Below, one piece after another: positions 7,650-16,937 of a DNA stretch of 40,335 bases (position 1 is the stretch's first letter; each line of letters begins with the position of its first letter). A program made the position numbers and the translations under genes. Source of the DNA: Robiginitomaculum sp. (GTDB lineage Bacteria; Pseudomonadota; Alphaproteobacteria; Caulobacterales; Maricaulaceae); NCBI GenBank assembly GCA_026982415.1, contig JALSHE010000110.1:1-40335 (forward strand), written 5' to 3'. Under the pieces are notes generated by a model that was not told the origin of the DNA, did no database searches, and was given only the letters and a program-made list of their open reading frames with translations.

Positions 7650-9254
7650 TCACATCCTAAATATACCAAATTCGGTATCCTCAATCGGCGCATTTGCTGC
7701 CATAGCCAGTCCCAAGCCCAAAACCCTGCGCGTATCCGTTGGTGCGATAATGCCGTCGTCCCAGAGCCTTGCAGACGCATAATAGGGATGACCTTCGCGT
7801 TCGTATTTTTCCAAGAGCGGTTTACGGAAAGCTTCTTCTTCCTCGGCGCTCCATGCGCCGCCGCGCCGCTCGATGCCGTCGCGTGTGATGGTCGCCAAAA
7901 CGCTGGCCGCTTGCTCGCCGCCCATGACGGAAATCCGCGCATTCGGCCACATGAACATTAGGCGCGGCGAATATGCCCGCCCGCACATGCCATAATTGCC
8001 CGCCCCGTAAGAGCCGCCAATGACGATGGTAAATTTGGGCACATTGGCGCAGGCCACGGCGGTGACGAATTTCGCCCCGTCCTTGGCAATGCCGCCGGCT
8101 TCGTATTTTGAGCCGACCATAAACCCGGTAATGTTTTGCAAAAACACCAGCGGGATTTTGCGCTTGGCACAGAGCTGCACGAAATGTGCGCCTTTGAGGG
8201 CGCTCTCACTAAACAGCACACCATTATTGGCGACAATCCCGACCTTATAGCCGTGGATTTTTGCAAAACCACAGACGAGCGTTTCGCCGTATAATTTCTT
8301 AAACTCGTCGAACTGCGAGCCATCGACAATCCGCGCTATCACCTCACGCACATCAAAGGGCTTGCGCGTATCTTCGGGGATTATGCCGAGGAGTTCATCT
8401 TCATCATAGGCCGGGTCTTCGGGGCTTGCTGGCATGTAGGACTTTTTGTGGTCACCCAAAGCCGCTACGGAACGCCGCGCAATGGCCAGCGCATGTTCAT
8501 CACTAGAAGCTAGGTGGTCAACCACGCCGGATGTTTTGGCATGGAGCAAGCCGCCGCCGAGGTCTTCGGAGCTGACCACTTCACCTGTCGCCGCTTTCAC
8601 CAGTGGAGGCCCAGCCAGAAATATCGTGCCTTGGTTCTCAACAATAATGCTTTCATCGGCCATGGCGGGCACATAGGCACCACCTGCTGTGCATGAACCC
8701 ATGACAACGGCGATTTGCGCAATACCTTGGGCGGACAAAGTTGCTTGGTTATAAAAAATCCGGCCAAAATGTTCTTTGTCGGGGAAGACTTGGTCTTGGC
8801 GCGGTAGATTGGCTCCGCCGCTATCCACGAGGTAGATACACGGCAAATGGTTTTCGCGGGCAATCTCTTGGGCGCGGAGATGTTTCTTGACGGTCAGGGG
8901 ATAATAGCTGCCGCCCTTAACTGTGGCGTCATTGCAGACAATCATACATTCGCGCCCTGACACGCGGCCAATGCCCGCAATCATGCCCGCCGCTGGGACA
9001 TTGTCCTCGTAAACTTCATAGGCGGCAAATTGCCCGATTTCGAGGAACGGCGTGCCGGGATCAAGCAGACGCTCCACTCTTTCCCTAGAAAGCAGTTTGC
9101 CGCGCGCTAAATGTCTCTCCCGTGAACGCTCCGACCCGCCCTTGGCAATCACACCAACCTTAGCCCGCAGATCACCTACAAGCGCCCGCATAGCCTTTGC
9201 ATTGCCGTGAAACTCCGGCGCATCAGGATTTATCTTGGTCGCTAGTTTTAGCAT
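7650..9254 (-). CDS. liuB: Methylcrotonyl-CoA carboxylase, carboxyltransferase (beta) subunit
   Basis: 534 aa, full length. The N-terminal half has [28 protein letters not shown] and [17 protein letters not shown], which are typical of the MCC beta subunit. The second crotonase-like domain has [68 protein letters not shown] and a terminal [19 protein letters not shown]. The [11 protein letters not shown] loop binds the CoA/biotin intermediates. It moves the carboxyl group from biotin on LiuD to 3-methylcrotonyl-CoA. It heads the liuB-liuD-liuA gene set; a candidate promoter lies about 100 bp upstream. Confidence 0.95.
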   Translation of the reverse strand: MLKLATKINPDAPEFHGNAKAMRALVGDLRAKVGVIAKGGSERSRERHLARGKLLSRERVERLLDPGTPFLEIGQFAAYEVYEDNVPAAGMIAGIGRVSGRECMIVCNDATVKGGSYYPLTVKKHLRAQEIARENHLPCIYLVDSGGANLPRQDQVFPDKEHFGRIFYNQATLSAQGIAQIAVVMGSCTAGGAYVPAMADESIIVENQGTIFLAGPPLVKAATGEVVSSEDLGGGLLHAKTSGVVDHLASSDEHALAIARRSVAALGDHKKSYMPASPEDPAYDEDELLGIIPEDTRKPFDVREVIARIVDGSQFDEFKKLYGETLVCGFAKIHGYKVGIVANNGVLFSESALKGAHFVQLCAKRKIPLVFLQNITGFMVGSKYEAGGIAKDGAKFVTAVACANVPKFTIVIGGSYGAGNYGMCGRAYSPRLMFMWPNARISVMGGEQAASVLATITRDGIERRGGAWSAEEEEAFRKPLLEKYEREGHPYYASARLWDDGIIAPTDTRRVLGLGLAMAANAPIEDTEFGIFRM

Positions 9255-9355
9255 ATTTTTCTTTCCAGCTGGCGACGCAACCGACCGTTCAAGGTCTGGT
9301 TATTTTGTTTTGCTACGTCGCACCATATGCGAAATTAAATTTCTCAATTAAACCA

Positions 9356-9384
9356 TACATACATAATTTCGACCCAAAGGTCAA
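9356..9384 (-). promoter_or_regulatory. Candidate sigma70-type promoter for liuBDA
   Basis: Minus-strand TTGACC (9384-9379), a 17-nt spacer, then TATGTA (9361-9356). It would give a leader of about 95 nt before the liuB start at 9254. Seen by eye only. Confidence 0.4.
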
Positions 9385-9435
9385 ATTAATAATCCACTAA
9401 GCACAAGCAAACGACAGGGATGTCAGCAGGGAAAT

Positions 9436-10416
9436 TCAGTCTAACCGGGTGGCGCTGGCAACAAGTTGGGCTATTGGCGACAACCCTGCTAGGTTCTCTT
9501 CGGCTCGTTCAAAATAAACCGGGCTTATTTCCAAGGCTTTCTTATACAGGCTGCTGGCTTGGCGAGAATTTCCGTGCGACTGCGCGATAACGCCTGCGTC
9601 ATTATAAATTTGTGCGGCGCGGGTTTCGGACACTCCTTTTAGAGCTTTATTGGTTTTACCGCTCAAGATTTGAGCCAAACGGTAATTATTATCATAGACT
9701 GGCATCTCAGGGTTAGCTTTTTTAGCTTGCTCAAACTTGGATACCGCCTCTTTATTGCGACCCTGCATCAATAGCGACATACCCATATTGTTGACAACGG
9801 CGGCGGTACTCGTCCCGTTCTTTTTTGCCACCTTGAGTGCTTTAACATAAACATCTAACGCGCCCATCCAGTCATTGTTTTTGTCGTGTATTTCGCCCAA
9901 GGCATTCCACAAGCGGGAGTCGTTTGGGTTGGTGTCTAGCGCGGACAGCAATTTTTGAGTGCCAACCTCCGGAGTGTCATTCACCAAGTCCAGCAACAGC
10001 AATCCTGATTTTGCACGGCGTTTAACCGCGTCGGTGTATGCGGCGTTTCCCGGAATAGCCTGATATGTTTTCTGTGCTTGTTGCGCATATTTTTTCCCGC
10101 GCCAAGCAAGAGCCAAGGCACAATCCGCCAAGCCAATCTCTACATCCCCACGGCTTGGGTGCGACCGCACCATGCGCGCGAGCGTGTCTTCATAAATTAC
10201 CAGACTGGCTGCAAAGTCCGAAGCGTTTTGCAGTTTTTTTGCACGTGACAACTCGGCGCCAACATCGAGCGCAACCGCTTCGACCAAACCTGTGCTTTTA
10301 ACCACAGGCCTAACATCTATTTTCGTGGTTTTTGTTGTGCTAGCAGTTGTGGTCGCGCAGCCAAATACCATCAAACATGTGACAATACCAATAACAAATG
10401 CCGCTAAGTTTCTCAT
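9436..10416 (-). CDS. tadD: Tad pilus assembly lipoprotein with TPR repeats, TadD-like
   Basis: 326 aa. The N-terminus is a lipoprotein signal peptide with lipobox VFGC (Cys about residue 20), then a Thr/Ser-rich linker. The rest is helical TPR repeats. One pair runs through NDSRLWNALGEIHDKNNDWMGALDVYVKAL and VVNNMGMSLLMQGRNKEAVSKFEQAKKANPE, with a further one at QIYNDAGVIAQSHGNSRQASSLYKKALEISP. It is the last gene of a tadA-B-C-D set, and its ATG overlaps the tadC stop by 4 bp. TadD is thought to be an outer-membrane-anchored pilotin or assembly scaffold for the Tad secretion channel. Identity depends on context, since TPR lipoproteins are generic. Confidence 0.82.
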   Translation of the reverse strand: MRNLAAFVIGIVTCLMVFGCATTTASTTKTTKIDVRPVVKSTGLVEAVALDVGAELSRAKKLQNASDFAASLVIYEDTLARMVRSHPSRGDVEIGLADCALALAWRGKKYAQQAQKTYQAIPGNAAYTDAVKRRAKSGLLLLDLVNDTPEVGTQKLLSALDTNPNDSRLWNALGEIHDKNNDWMGALDVYVKALKVAKKNGTSTAAVVNNMGMSLLMQGRNKEAVSKFEQAKKANPEMPVYDNNYRLAQILSGKTNKALKGVSETRAAQIYNDAGVIAQSHGNSRQASSLYKKALEISPVYFERAEENLAGLSPIAQLVASATRLD

Positions 10417-11345
10417 ACAAAAGCATCGGTTAGGCGTGCGGCGGCAGGCAAAAACATCATTAATAATATGGTCGGGAAAATAAACAAAATCAGAGGGATT
10501 GTCATCTTCGCGGGCAGAGCCATGGCTTTTTCCTCGGCGCGCAGCATACGTTTAGTACGCATTTCCTCTGAAAATGTCCGGAGCGCAGCCCCTAAAGAAC
10601 TCCCCATTTCTTCAGATTGCTTGAGCATAATATTCAGAGATTTAGCTTCCTCCAAACCGAGACGCTCCGCGAAATTCTTAAAGGCTTCCGGTCTTGTGCG
10701 GCCAGCCATAAGTTCAAGGTTAAGCAGGTCGAGATTTATCTGGATTACCGGAAACCGCTTACCCAGTTCCTTGGCAACTACCGACAAAGCTGCATCCAGC
10801 CCAAGCCCGGCTTCGATACAGGCCAGCAGTAAATCCATCATATCCGGGAAGCCTTCCCGCGCTTGCATCTGGTGTTTTTTGATCCGACCTCGCAGATAAA
10901 TACTGGGGGCAAACAATCCCAAAACAATGAATATAACAGCGACGAGAACAAGTTTTTCTGCTGATAATTGGCTACCGTAAATACCCCAAAAAGCCAGCAG
11001 ACCAAACACGGGCAATAAGAGGGCAACGACACTTGCGCCGTAAAACATCGGTATAGATTTTGCTTCGTAGAAACCGGCTTGCGATAATTTAAACCGAATT
11101 TTTGATATTTCCTCCGGCCCTGGCAATGTTAAATGCCGCCCAAAACTTGCTATCATATCTGGTGTCGCGGCGGTAGAATTTGGGATGAAGTCTGCATCTT
11201 GCTTGGACACGCCGGACAACCGCCTGCTCATTACTGTGTTCTTTTTGAGAGATGACCAGATAGCAACAGCAATACCTGCAAGGGATAAGGCCATAAAAAT
11301 TGCGGTAATAATCAACAACTGTATCTGGGTAAGAGAGGATAACAT
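10413..11345 (-). CDS. tadC: Tad inner-membrane platform protein TadC (GspF-like)
   Basis: 310 aa. There is an N-terminal membrane segment near residues 9-31, a pair of segments near 103-155, and a C-terminal one near 280-300. Between them is a T2SSF (GspF) domain with the typical FPDMMDLLLACIEAGLGLDAALSVVAKEL start and a GSSLGAALRTFSEEMRTKRMLRAEEKA end. TadC pairs with TadB as the membrane platform on which the TadA ATPase acts. It starts 10 bp after tadB stops and overlaps tadD. Confidence 0.9.
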   Translation of the reverse strand: MLSSLTQIQLLIITAIFMALSLAGIAVAIWSSLKKNTVMSRRLSGVSKQDADFIPNSTAATPDMIASFGRHLTLPGPEEISKIRFKLSQAGFYEAKSIPMFYGASVVALLLPVFGLLAFWGIYGSQLSAEKLVLVAVIFIVLGLFAPSIYLRGRIKKHQMQAREGFPDMMDLLLACIEAGLGLDAALSVVAKELGKRFPVIQINLDLLNLELMAGRTRPEAFKNFAERLGLEEAKSLNIMLKQSEEMGSSLGAALRTFSEEMRTKRMLRAEEKAMALPAKMTIPLILFIFPTILLMMFLPAAARLTDAFV

Positions 11346-11355
11346 GATGCCCGGC

Positions 11356-12327
11356 CTATATCTTGAAATTAATCATTTTTCGAATGACGACATTACCAAT
11401 CACCATCCAGATTGCGGCGGCGATCAAACCTTGTTTGACCATAGGCACATCGGAAACATCACCGTAAAACTCAGGCGAAAGCATATTCACTGCGAGGAAT
11501 AATAATATCGGGACGACATTCAAGATAAGTGCCGACATCCGACCCTCTGAAGATGCGGCTTTGATGCGGAGGCGCATTTTTTGGCGCTCACGCACCATTT
11601 GAGCAATGTTGGCCAGAAGTTCTGCCAGGTTACCGCCTGTGCGCGCTTGCAAGCGAACGGTGGCCGCGAGCATATCAAAATCACCGTGGCCAACCCGGTC
11701 TGACAAGCGCTGAACAGATGTGCCGAGTTCGGTACCATAGGTGATTTCATCGCCCGCCAAGCCAAATTCTGAACCGATTGGATCCGGCATTTCTCTGGCA
11801 ACAAGATCAATTGCTACAGGCACAGGATGGCCCGCCCGCAAAGATCTAACGATCACATCAAGTGCATCGGGCAATTGCATAACGGCTTTTTTGCGCCTGC
11901 GTTTGCCGATAAACATAACGGCAAGCACAGGCAGGCCAAATCCGGCAACAAACCCCAAAACGAAGTAAAGATAGTTACCAGTAAAGAAAAACACCAAGGT
12001 TCCCACAACAAATGCACAGACCGACATAGCAATGTATAAACCGTAAGCGCCGATTCGCAGGCCAGAATGTATGACCAGCAAATTTAGCCATCTCAGCAAT
12101 TTTCCCACTTGGTTATCATCATCAATCCCGCGAGACTGCCGCAAAGCCTTGAGGGTTGCACCCGAAGCCTCACCATTGCCCCCCCCTTTTGCCAGAATTT
12201 TCATTCGTATATTGGCTCGCTTGATTTGCCGCGCACCTTGTCGCCCCGCGCCAATCACCAATTGCATGAGCAAAAACGCGCAGGCGAAAATCAAGATATA
12301 GATGACTATGTTGGTCGGGATATTCAT
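11356..12327 (-). CDS. tadB: Tad inner-membrane platform protein TadB (GspF-like)
   Basis: 323 aa. There is an N-terminal membrane helix (residues 5-27), a central pair near 95-145 and a C-terminal helix. The T2SSF domain includes LPDALDVIVRSLRAGHPVPVAIDLVAREMPDPIGSEF and ARTGGNLAELLANIAQMVRERQKMRLRIKAASSEGRMSA, both characteristic of TadB. It is placed 3 bp after the tadA stop, the standard order. It forms the inner-membrane base of the pilus machine together with TadC. Confidence 0.92.
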   Translation of the reverse strand: MNIPTNIVIYILIFACAFLLMQLVIGAGRQGARQIKRANIRMKILAKGGGNGEASGATLKALRQSRGIDDDNQVGKLLRWLNLLVIHSGLRIGAYGLYIAMSVCAFVVGTLVFFFTGNYLYFVLGFVAGFGLPVLAVMFIGKRRRKKAVMQLPDALDVIVRSLRAGHPVPVAIDLVAREMPDPIGSEFGLAGDEITYGTELGTSVQRLSDRVGHGDFDMLAATVRLQARTGGNLAELLANIAQMVRERQKMRLRIKAASSEGRMSALILNVVPILLFLAVNMLSPEFYGDVSDVPMVKQGLIAAAIWMVIGNVVIRKMINFKI

Positions 12328-12330
12328 AAA

Positions 12331-13851
12331 TTATGGCATCCGTTCATGCAGACTAAGTTTAGCAATTCGGCCTGGCTCCAACACACCTGGCTCGAAAATG
12401 GATTGGTCGATATTTGAACCACTGGTTAGAATTTCGTGCAAGCAACGCGGGCGTATCCCGGTTGCACGAAACTCGCCGATCACTTCATAATTGGGGCCAG
12501 ACCCGGTTTTTGTATAATTGAAAATTTCCTGCATTTGAATAACAGGGCCTTCCATGCCGGTCACCTCTGTCACACTGGTGATTTTACGCTGGCCATCTGA
12601 TAGACGACTGGCCTGAACAATAAGGCCTATGGCGGAGGCTATCTGTCCGGCCACACCCTCGGGGCTGATTTTAATATCGCCCATACCAACCATTTGTTCC
12701 AAGCGGGTAATGGCATCGCGCGGCGTATTGGCGTGCAGTGTGGCCAACGAACCTTCATGCCCCGTATTCATGGCTTGCAGCATATCAAAAGCTTCCTCGC
12801 CCCTGACCTCCCCAAGGATCACTCGGTCCGGGCGCATCCGTAGCGCATTCTTTACCAGTTCGCGCTGTTTAATCTCGCCTTTGCCTTCAATGTTTGGCGG
12901 GCGTGTTTCCATACGCGCCACATGGGGTTGTTGCAATTGTAGTTCAGCTGCATCTTCAATCGTAATCAAGCGTTCTTTGTGGGAAATAGACTGGGACATA
13001 GCATTGAGGAGCGTGGTTTTACCCGAACCCGTACCACCGGAAATTAAAATCGTAACCTTGGCTTTACAAGCCGCCCACAAAAATTCTGCCACAACTTCTG
13101 GAGCCGCACCAAATTCAACTAACTTATCCAAAGTGAACGGATTTGAAGAAAATTTCCGTATAGACATTAAAGGGCCATCGACCGCAATCGGTGCGACGGC
13201 TACATTGACCCGACTGCCATCCGCCAGCCTGGCGTCGGCCATGGGATGGCTTTCATCAACCCGGCGACCAACGGCGGAGACAATTTTATTGATAATACGC
13301 AGCAAATGAGCTTCGTCGGCAAAGCGCACATCGGTCGGCTCTAACTCACCACCCCGCTCAATAAACACATGCTCGTGCGTGTTGACCAAAATATCGCTAA
13401 TGCTGTCATCAGCCAATAAAGGCTCCAACGGCCCCAGCCCTGTCATTTCATTGATAATTGAAACTGAAAGGGTTTGGATTTCGTCCTGGTTTAGCTTCAT
13501 GCTCTCTTTAGCAACAATTGCCCTGACTTGCGCTTCGATTTGGCGGCGCATTTCGTTTTCTTCGAGCTTATCAAGAATGGACAGATCCAGATCATCAATC
13601 AACATATTGTGAATACGACGCCTTGTGTGCAGAGCATCTTGCCGGGCGCGCTCTTCTGGCGATTGGTTTTCGCGCGAGGCGCTACGACGATTTTTTTGCT
13701 CTGCGGCTCGCTTAAGGTTAGGTGGCAGCTCTGCGGCAGGATTTGCCGATTCATCAATAATTGGTGCCTTTACAGGCGTCACTTGACTTGTTTGCTGCCT
13801 AGATTGCGCCGCTAATCGACTAGGCGTTACTATGTTTGAAAATCTTCCCAT
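12331..13851 (-). CDS. tadA: Tad/Cpa pilus assembly ATPase, TadA/CpaF
   Basis: 506 aa. A charged, low-complexity N-terminal region (about 75 residues) precedes the secretion-ATPase domain. Walker A is GGTGSGKTT (near residue 270), followed by the acidic ITIEDAAELQL box, Walker B-region VILGEVRGEEAFDMLQAMNTGHEGS, and the histidine box TLHANTPRDAITRLEQM. This is the CpaF subgroup of hexameric GspE/VirB11 ATPases, powering both assembly and retraction of Tad pili. It is the first gene of tadABCD. The divergent nfu gene begins about 138 bp away. Confidence 0.94.
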   Translation of the reverse strand: MGRFSNIVTPSRLAAQSRQQTSQVTPVKAPIIDESANPAAELPPNLKRAAEQKNRRSASRENQSPEERARQDALHTRRRIHNMLIDDLDLSILDKLEENEMRRQIEAQVRAIVAKESMKLNQDEIQTLSVSIINEMTGLGPLEPLLADDSISDILVNTHEHVFIERGGELEPTDVRFADEAHLLRIINKIVSAVGRRVDESHPMADARLADGSRVNVAVAPIAVDGPLMSIRKFSSNPFTLDKLVEFGAAPEVVAEFLWAACKAKVTILISGGTGSGKTTLLNAMSQSISHKERLITIEDAAELQLQQPHVARMETRPPNIEGKGEIKQRELVKNALRMRPDRVILGEVRGEEAFDMLQAMNTGHEGSLATLHANTPRDAITRLEQMVGMGDIKISPEGVAGQIASAIGLIVQASRLSDGQRKITSVTEVTGMEGPVIQMQEIFNYTKTGSGPNYEVIGEFRATGIRPRCLHEILTSGSNIDQSIFEPGVLEPGRIAKLSLHERMP

Positions 13852-13924
13852 GCCTTTTCTTAGCCCAATGCAGTAAAACTGTGCTTAGCAAGTGTGGTAA
13901 ATATCTAATAAATTTTGCCCCGAA

Positions 13925-13953
13925 TTGATTTGCCACTTGTATCTGCGTAGATA
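13925..13953 (+). promoter_or_regulatory. Candidate sigma70-type promoter for nfu
   Basis: TTGATT (13925-13930), a 17-nt spacer, then TAGATA (13948-13953), followed by a leader of about 30 nt to the ATG at 13990. Seen by eye only. Confidence 0.4.
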
Positions 13954-13989
13954 ATCGCCATTTTAGAATAGATTTAATTGGAGACTATA

Positions 13990-14559
13990 ATGTTTATTCA
14001 AACCCAAGATACGCCCAACCCGGCAACCCTGAAATTCCTGCCCGGACGCGAGGTTATGGCAGAAGGCTTACCGCCTATGGAAGTAGATAAAGGTGATGAC
14101 GCTGATCATTTGCCACTTGCTAGCATCTTGTTTTCTATCCCTAATATCGAGCGGGTGTTTTTTGGTCAGGATTTTATTTCTGTAACCCGCAGTGCTAAGG
14201 CCGATTGGCCACACTTAAAGCCAGCCATATTGGGTGCTATTATGGATTTCTATGTCGGCGGCGGCGGTGTCATCACGAACGAGGGTACGCAGGCGGACGA
14301 AGAAGTTTACGAAGGCGAGGTTTTGGAAATCGTCACCCAGATTAAAGAGCTGATCGACACCCGTGTGCGCCCGGCTGTCGCGCAAGACGGCGGCGATATT
14401 TTGTTCAAGCGTTTTGATGTGGATAGCGGTACGGTGTTCTTACAAATGAAGGGGGCTTGTGCGGGGTGCCCGTCTTCATCCATGACCCTGAAGTCCGGTG
14501 TGGAAAACTTGCTGAAGCACTATGTGCCCGAAGTTACTGCCGTAGAAGAAGCGTTTTAG
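13990..14559 (+). CDS. nfu: NifU-like Fe-S scaffold (NFU1 type)
   Basis: 189 aa. The ATG at 13990 was chosen because GGAGA at 13980-13984 is a well-placed ribosome site and MFIQTQDTPNPATLKF is the classic start of the Nfu_N domain. The C-terminal NifU-like domain begins near residue 105 (IKELIDTRVRPAVAQDGGDILF) and ends with GACAGCPSSSMTLKSGVE, whose CxxC binds a bridging [4Fe-4S] cluster between two subunits. The two-domain form is that of mitochondrial NFU1 and its alphaproteobacterial ancestors. It delivers 4Fe-4S clusters to targets such as lipoate synthase. tsaB follows 10 bp downstream. Confidence 0.94.
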   Translation: MFIQTQDTPNPATLKFLPGREVMAEGLPPMEVDKGDDADHLPLASILFSIPNIERVFFGQDFISVTRSAKADWPHLKPAILGAIMDFYVGGGGVITNEGTQADEEVYEGEVLEIVTQIKELIDTRVRPAVAQDGGDILFKRFDVDSGTVFLQMKGACAGCPSSSMTLKSGVENLLKHYVPEVTAVEEAF

Positions 14560-14569
14560 TTGATCCATC

Positions 14570-15187
14570 TTGATTTGTCTTGGATTGGATACGACCGGAG
14601 GATGGTGCAGCGCCGCATTGGTTGATGATGCGGCTATTCTGGCCATGCGGACACGAAGAATCGGGCGCGGCCATGCAGAAATGCTAGCAGGTATGGTACA
14701 AGATGTGCTTGCAAAAGCTGATATAAGACCCGCCGAGGTAGATAAAATATCCGTTTGCGCCGGGCCAGGCAGTTTTACCGGGCTTCGGGTTGGCCTGTCA
14801 TTTGCCAAAGGCTTTGCTCTACCGCACGACATCCCCATTGTCGGCCTATCAGGCTTGCAAATTTGGGCCGCGAACGCTGATCCGGATATGGACAAAACCG
14901 TGCTAGCAGTAGCAGATGTCCGGCGCGGGCAGATATTGTCACAGGTTTTCAATAATGGTCGCCCATCCGCAAAGCCAAAACTATCTACCGTAAATGAATT
15001 GAAGAACCTGCCTAAAATCATCGTCGGTGGCGGGGCTAAATTATTAGGCGCAGAAGACAACAGCACATATGTTTGTCCCGCCGCACTGGCTTGGCTCGGC
15101 ATGGACGCAGCACCGGAAACCCACCCTGCAGAACCGCTTTATCACCGCCCACCAGATGCGAAACTACCCGGCGGAAAATCTTTGTAA
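14570..15187 (+). CDS. tsaB: tRNA t6A biosynthesis protein TsaB
   Basis: 205 aa with a TTG start, inferred because the N-terminal LGLDTTGGWCSAALV strand begins immediately and no ATG lies nearby. The hallmark KISVCAGPGSFTGLRVGLSFAKGFA block (near residues 61-85) identifies TsaB, the ASKHA-fold partner of TsaD in making threonylcarbamoyl-A37 of tRNAs. The C-terminal part is shorter than in enteric TsaB, as is common in alphaproteobacteria. It starts 10 bp after nfu; the start lacks a clear Shine-Dalgarno, so coupling to nfu translation is plausible. Confidence 0.92.
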   Translation: MICLGLDTTGGWCSAALVDDAAILAMRTRRIGRGHAEMLAGMVQDVLAKADIRPAEVDKISVCAGPGSFTGLRVGLSFAKGFALPHDIPIVGLSGLQIWAANADPDMDKTVLAVADVRRGQILSQVFNNGRPSAKPKLSTVNELKNLPKIIVGGGAKLLGAEDNSTYVCPAALAWLGMDAAPETHPAEPLYHRPPDAKLPGGKSL

Positions 15188-15199
15188 AAGGAAGTTCCC

Positions 15200-15646
15200 A
15201 TGACCATCACAATCCGACCGCTCACGAGGAATGACAAACAGGTCTGGCTGACCTTATGGCAAGGCTATTTAACCTACTACAGCACAGAACTTCCGGACGA
15301 CATCACCGAACTCACTTGGTCAAGATTAATGGATGCGAGCTTCGGAATTCACGGTTTAGGCGCGGTGGATACGGGTGGCAACCTTGTCGGGTTTACCCAT
15401 TATTTGTTCCACCCCATCACATGGTCAAAAGACCCGTGCTGCTATCTCGAAGATTTATTCACCGCCCAAGCCGCCCGAAACACGGGCGCAGGACGCGCCC
15501 TCATTACAGCCGTCGCAGATGTGGCACGCGCAAAAGGCGCAGACCAGCTTTATTGGCTAACCGAAGACCACAACAAGCGCGCTCAACATCTCTATAACAA
15601 AATCGCCAATAAAACCGAATTCATAAAATATAAAAAGCCTTTGTGA
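15200..15646 (+). CDS. GNAT family N-acetyltransferase
   Basis: 148 aa with a clear AAGGAAG ribosome site. GNAT features are an N-terminal IRPLTRNDKQVWLTLWQGYL, a central LVGFTHYLFHP strand, the acetyl-CoA loop AARNTGAGRALI (near residues 93-104), and the C-terminal LYWLTEDHNKRAQHLYNKIA helix. It occupies the slot after tsaB where alphaproteobacteria often carry rimI, but it lacks the RimI-type LEVR...N..A..LY..GF ending and is better called an unassigned GNAT enzyme, perhaps acting on an amine or small molecule. The substrate is unknown. Confidence 0.88.
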   Translation: MTITIRPLTRNDKQVWLTLWQGYLTYYSTELPDDITELTWSRLMDASFGIHGLGAVDTGGNLVGFTHYLFHPITWSKDPCCYLEDLFTAQAARNTGAGRALITAVADVARAKGADQLYWLTEDHNKRAQHLYNKIANKTEFIKYKKPL

Positions 15647-15710
15647 GCCTCAAGTGAAGGAAGCCCGTAAATTAGCTTGCCCTTCGCGATAATCCTATTA
15701 ATCAGGCGTG

Positions 15711-16937
15711 ATGTCTAAAATACCCAACATAAGCAAACCAAAGCTCTCCCTCCTCGAATTTTCGGCTATGATGGCCTATATGATTTCGTTGGTAGCGCTG
15801 TCTATTGATGCCATGTTGCCGGTGATTGATGTGATCGGTGCCGATTTAGGGGTTACAGATCCCAACAAGCCGCAGCTTATTATTGGTATGTTGTTCTTGG
15901 GTCTGGCGATTGGTCAGGTGATTTACGGCCCCGTATCTGATAGTGTAGGCCGCAAGCCAGCCATTTTTGCCGGGCTTGGATTGTTTATTTTTGGCTGTGT
16001 TTTGACCATGGTCGCTCAGGATTTCAATGTCATGCTCCTAGGGCGGTTCTTGCAAGGGCTGGGCGTTGCCGGGCCGCGCATTGTTTCCACCGCCGTTGTC
16101 CGCGATATTTATTCGGGGCGGGAAATGGCCAAGGTGACATCATTTATTATGTCATTTTTTATTATTGTTCCAGCACTGGCACCTTTGCTGGGCCAGTGGA
16201 TAGCCGATTTATGGAATTGGCGCGCCGTGTATTTTTCTTTGTTGGCCATGGCGGCCATTGTGTCGCTTTGGTATGGCCTGCGCCAAGGCGAAACTTTGCA
16301 CCCTGAGTTTCGGCGAAAATTCTCTCTCCGAGCCATAATGGCAAATTTTATAGAAGCGCTGAAGTTTCGCGTCACATTTGGCTATTCACTGGCGGCAGGT
16401 ATCGTTTACGGCGCTTTTCTGGCCTATTTGATGACGTCGCCGCAATTGTTTGCAGATGTGTTCGGCATCACCCATAATTTCCCTTATTATTTTGGTGCGC
16501 TGGCCATTTGCATCGGTTCTGCTGCTTTCGTAAACGCCCGATTGGTGATGAAGCTCGGTATGCGAAAACTGTGTTTATGGGCATTATTAGCCAAAGCCAT
16601 ATGGTCGGGCTTATTCTTTGTCACTGCCGTAGTGCTTAATAAAACGGGTGGCAGCTTACCGCTCGTCACATTTATGGTTTGGGCAGGTTTTTCATTTTTC
16701 TTGCTGGGTATTTTATTTGGTAATGTTAATGCGATTGCTATGGAGCCAGTTGGGCATATTGCAGGCGTTGGTGCGGCTGTTGTCGGGTGCTTGTCGGGGT
16801 TTGTCTCATTGGGCATAGGTACGCTGATCGGGCAATCTTATGGAGGCACAGTGTTGCCGCTCATCGGCGGGTTTGCCATTTTGGCTCCGATTTCCTTATT
16901 GGTGATGAAATGGGCAGATGATGAAAACATCAAATAA
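15711..16937 (+). CDS. Bcr/CflA family multidrug efflux MFS transporter
   Basis: 408 aa, about 12 membrane segments. The ATG at 15711 directly follows a GTG, with CAGG at 15703-15706; either start is possible. The first half carries the MFS motif A variant GPVSDSVGRKPA after TM2, then GRFLQGLGVAGPRIVSTAVVRDIY near TM4-TM5, the pattern typical of Bcr/CflA drug:H+ antiporters. The gene lies in line with tsaB-GNAT, and its end overlaps the start of the following hydrolase by 20 bp, suggesting co-expression. The exported compound is unknown. Confidence 0.9.
   Translation: MSKIPNISKPKLSLLEFSAMMAYMISLVALSIDAMLPVIDVIGADLGVTDPNKPQLIIGMLFLGLAIGQVIYGPVSDSVGRKPAIFAGLGLFIFGCVLTMVAQDFNVMLLGRFLQGLGVAGPRIVSTAVVRDIYSGREMAKVTSFIMSFFIIVPALAPLLGQWIADLWNWRAVYFSLLAMAAIVSLWYGLRQGETLHPEFRRKFSLRAIMANFIEALKFRVTFGYSLAAGIVYGAFLAYLMTSPQLFADVFGITHNFPYYFGALAICIGSAAFVNARLVMKLGMRKLCLWALLAKAIWSGLFFVTAVVLNKTGGSLPLVTFMVWAGFSFFLLGILFGNVNAIAMEPVGHIAGVGAAVVGCLSGFVSLGIGTLIGQSYGGTVLPLIGGFAILAPISLLVMKWADDENIK

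Noticed and set aside
12629-13309. 226-codon plus-strand open frame inside tadA
   Set aside because: Antisense to the conserved ATPase core, Ser/Ile/Pro-rich shadow translation with no ribosome site.
15200-15646. RimI ribosomal-protein acetyltransferase
   Set aside because: The position suits it but the C-terminal RimI signature is absent and the acetyl-CoA loop is that of a generic GNAT.
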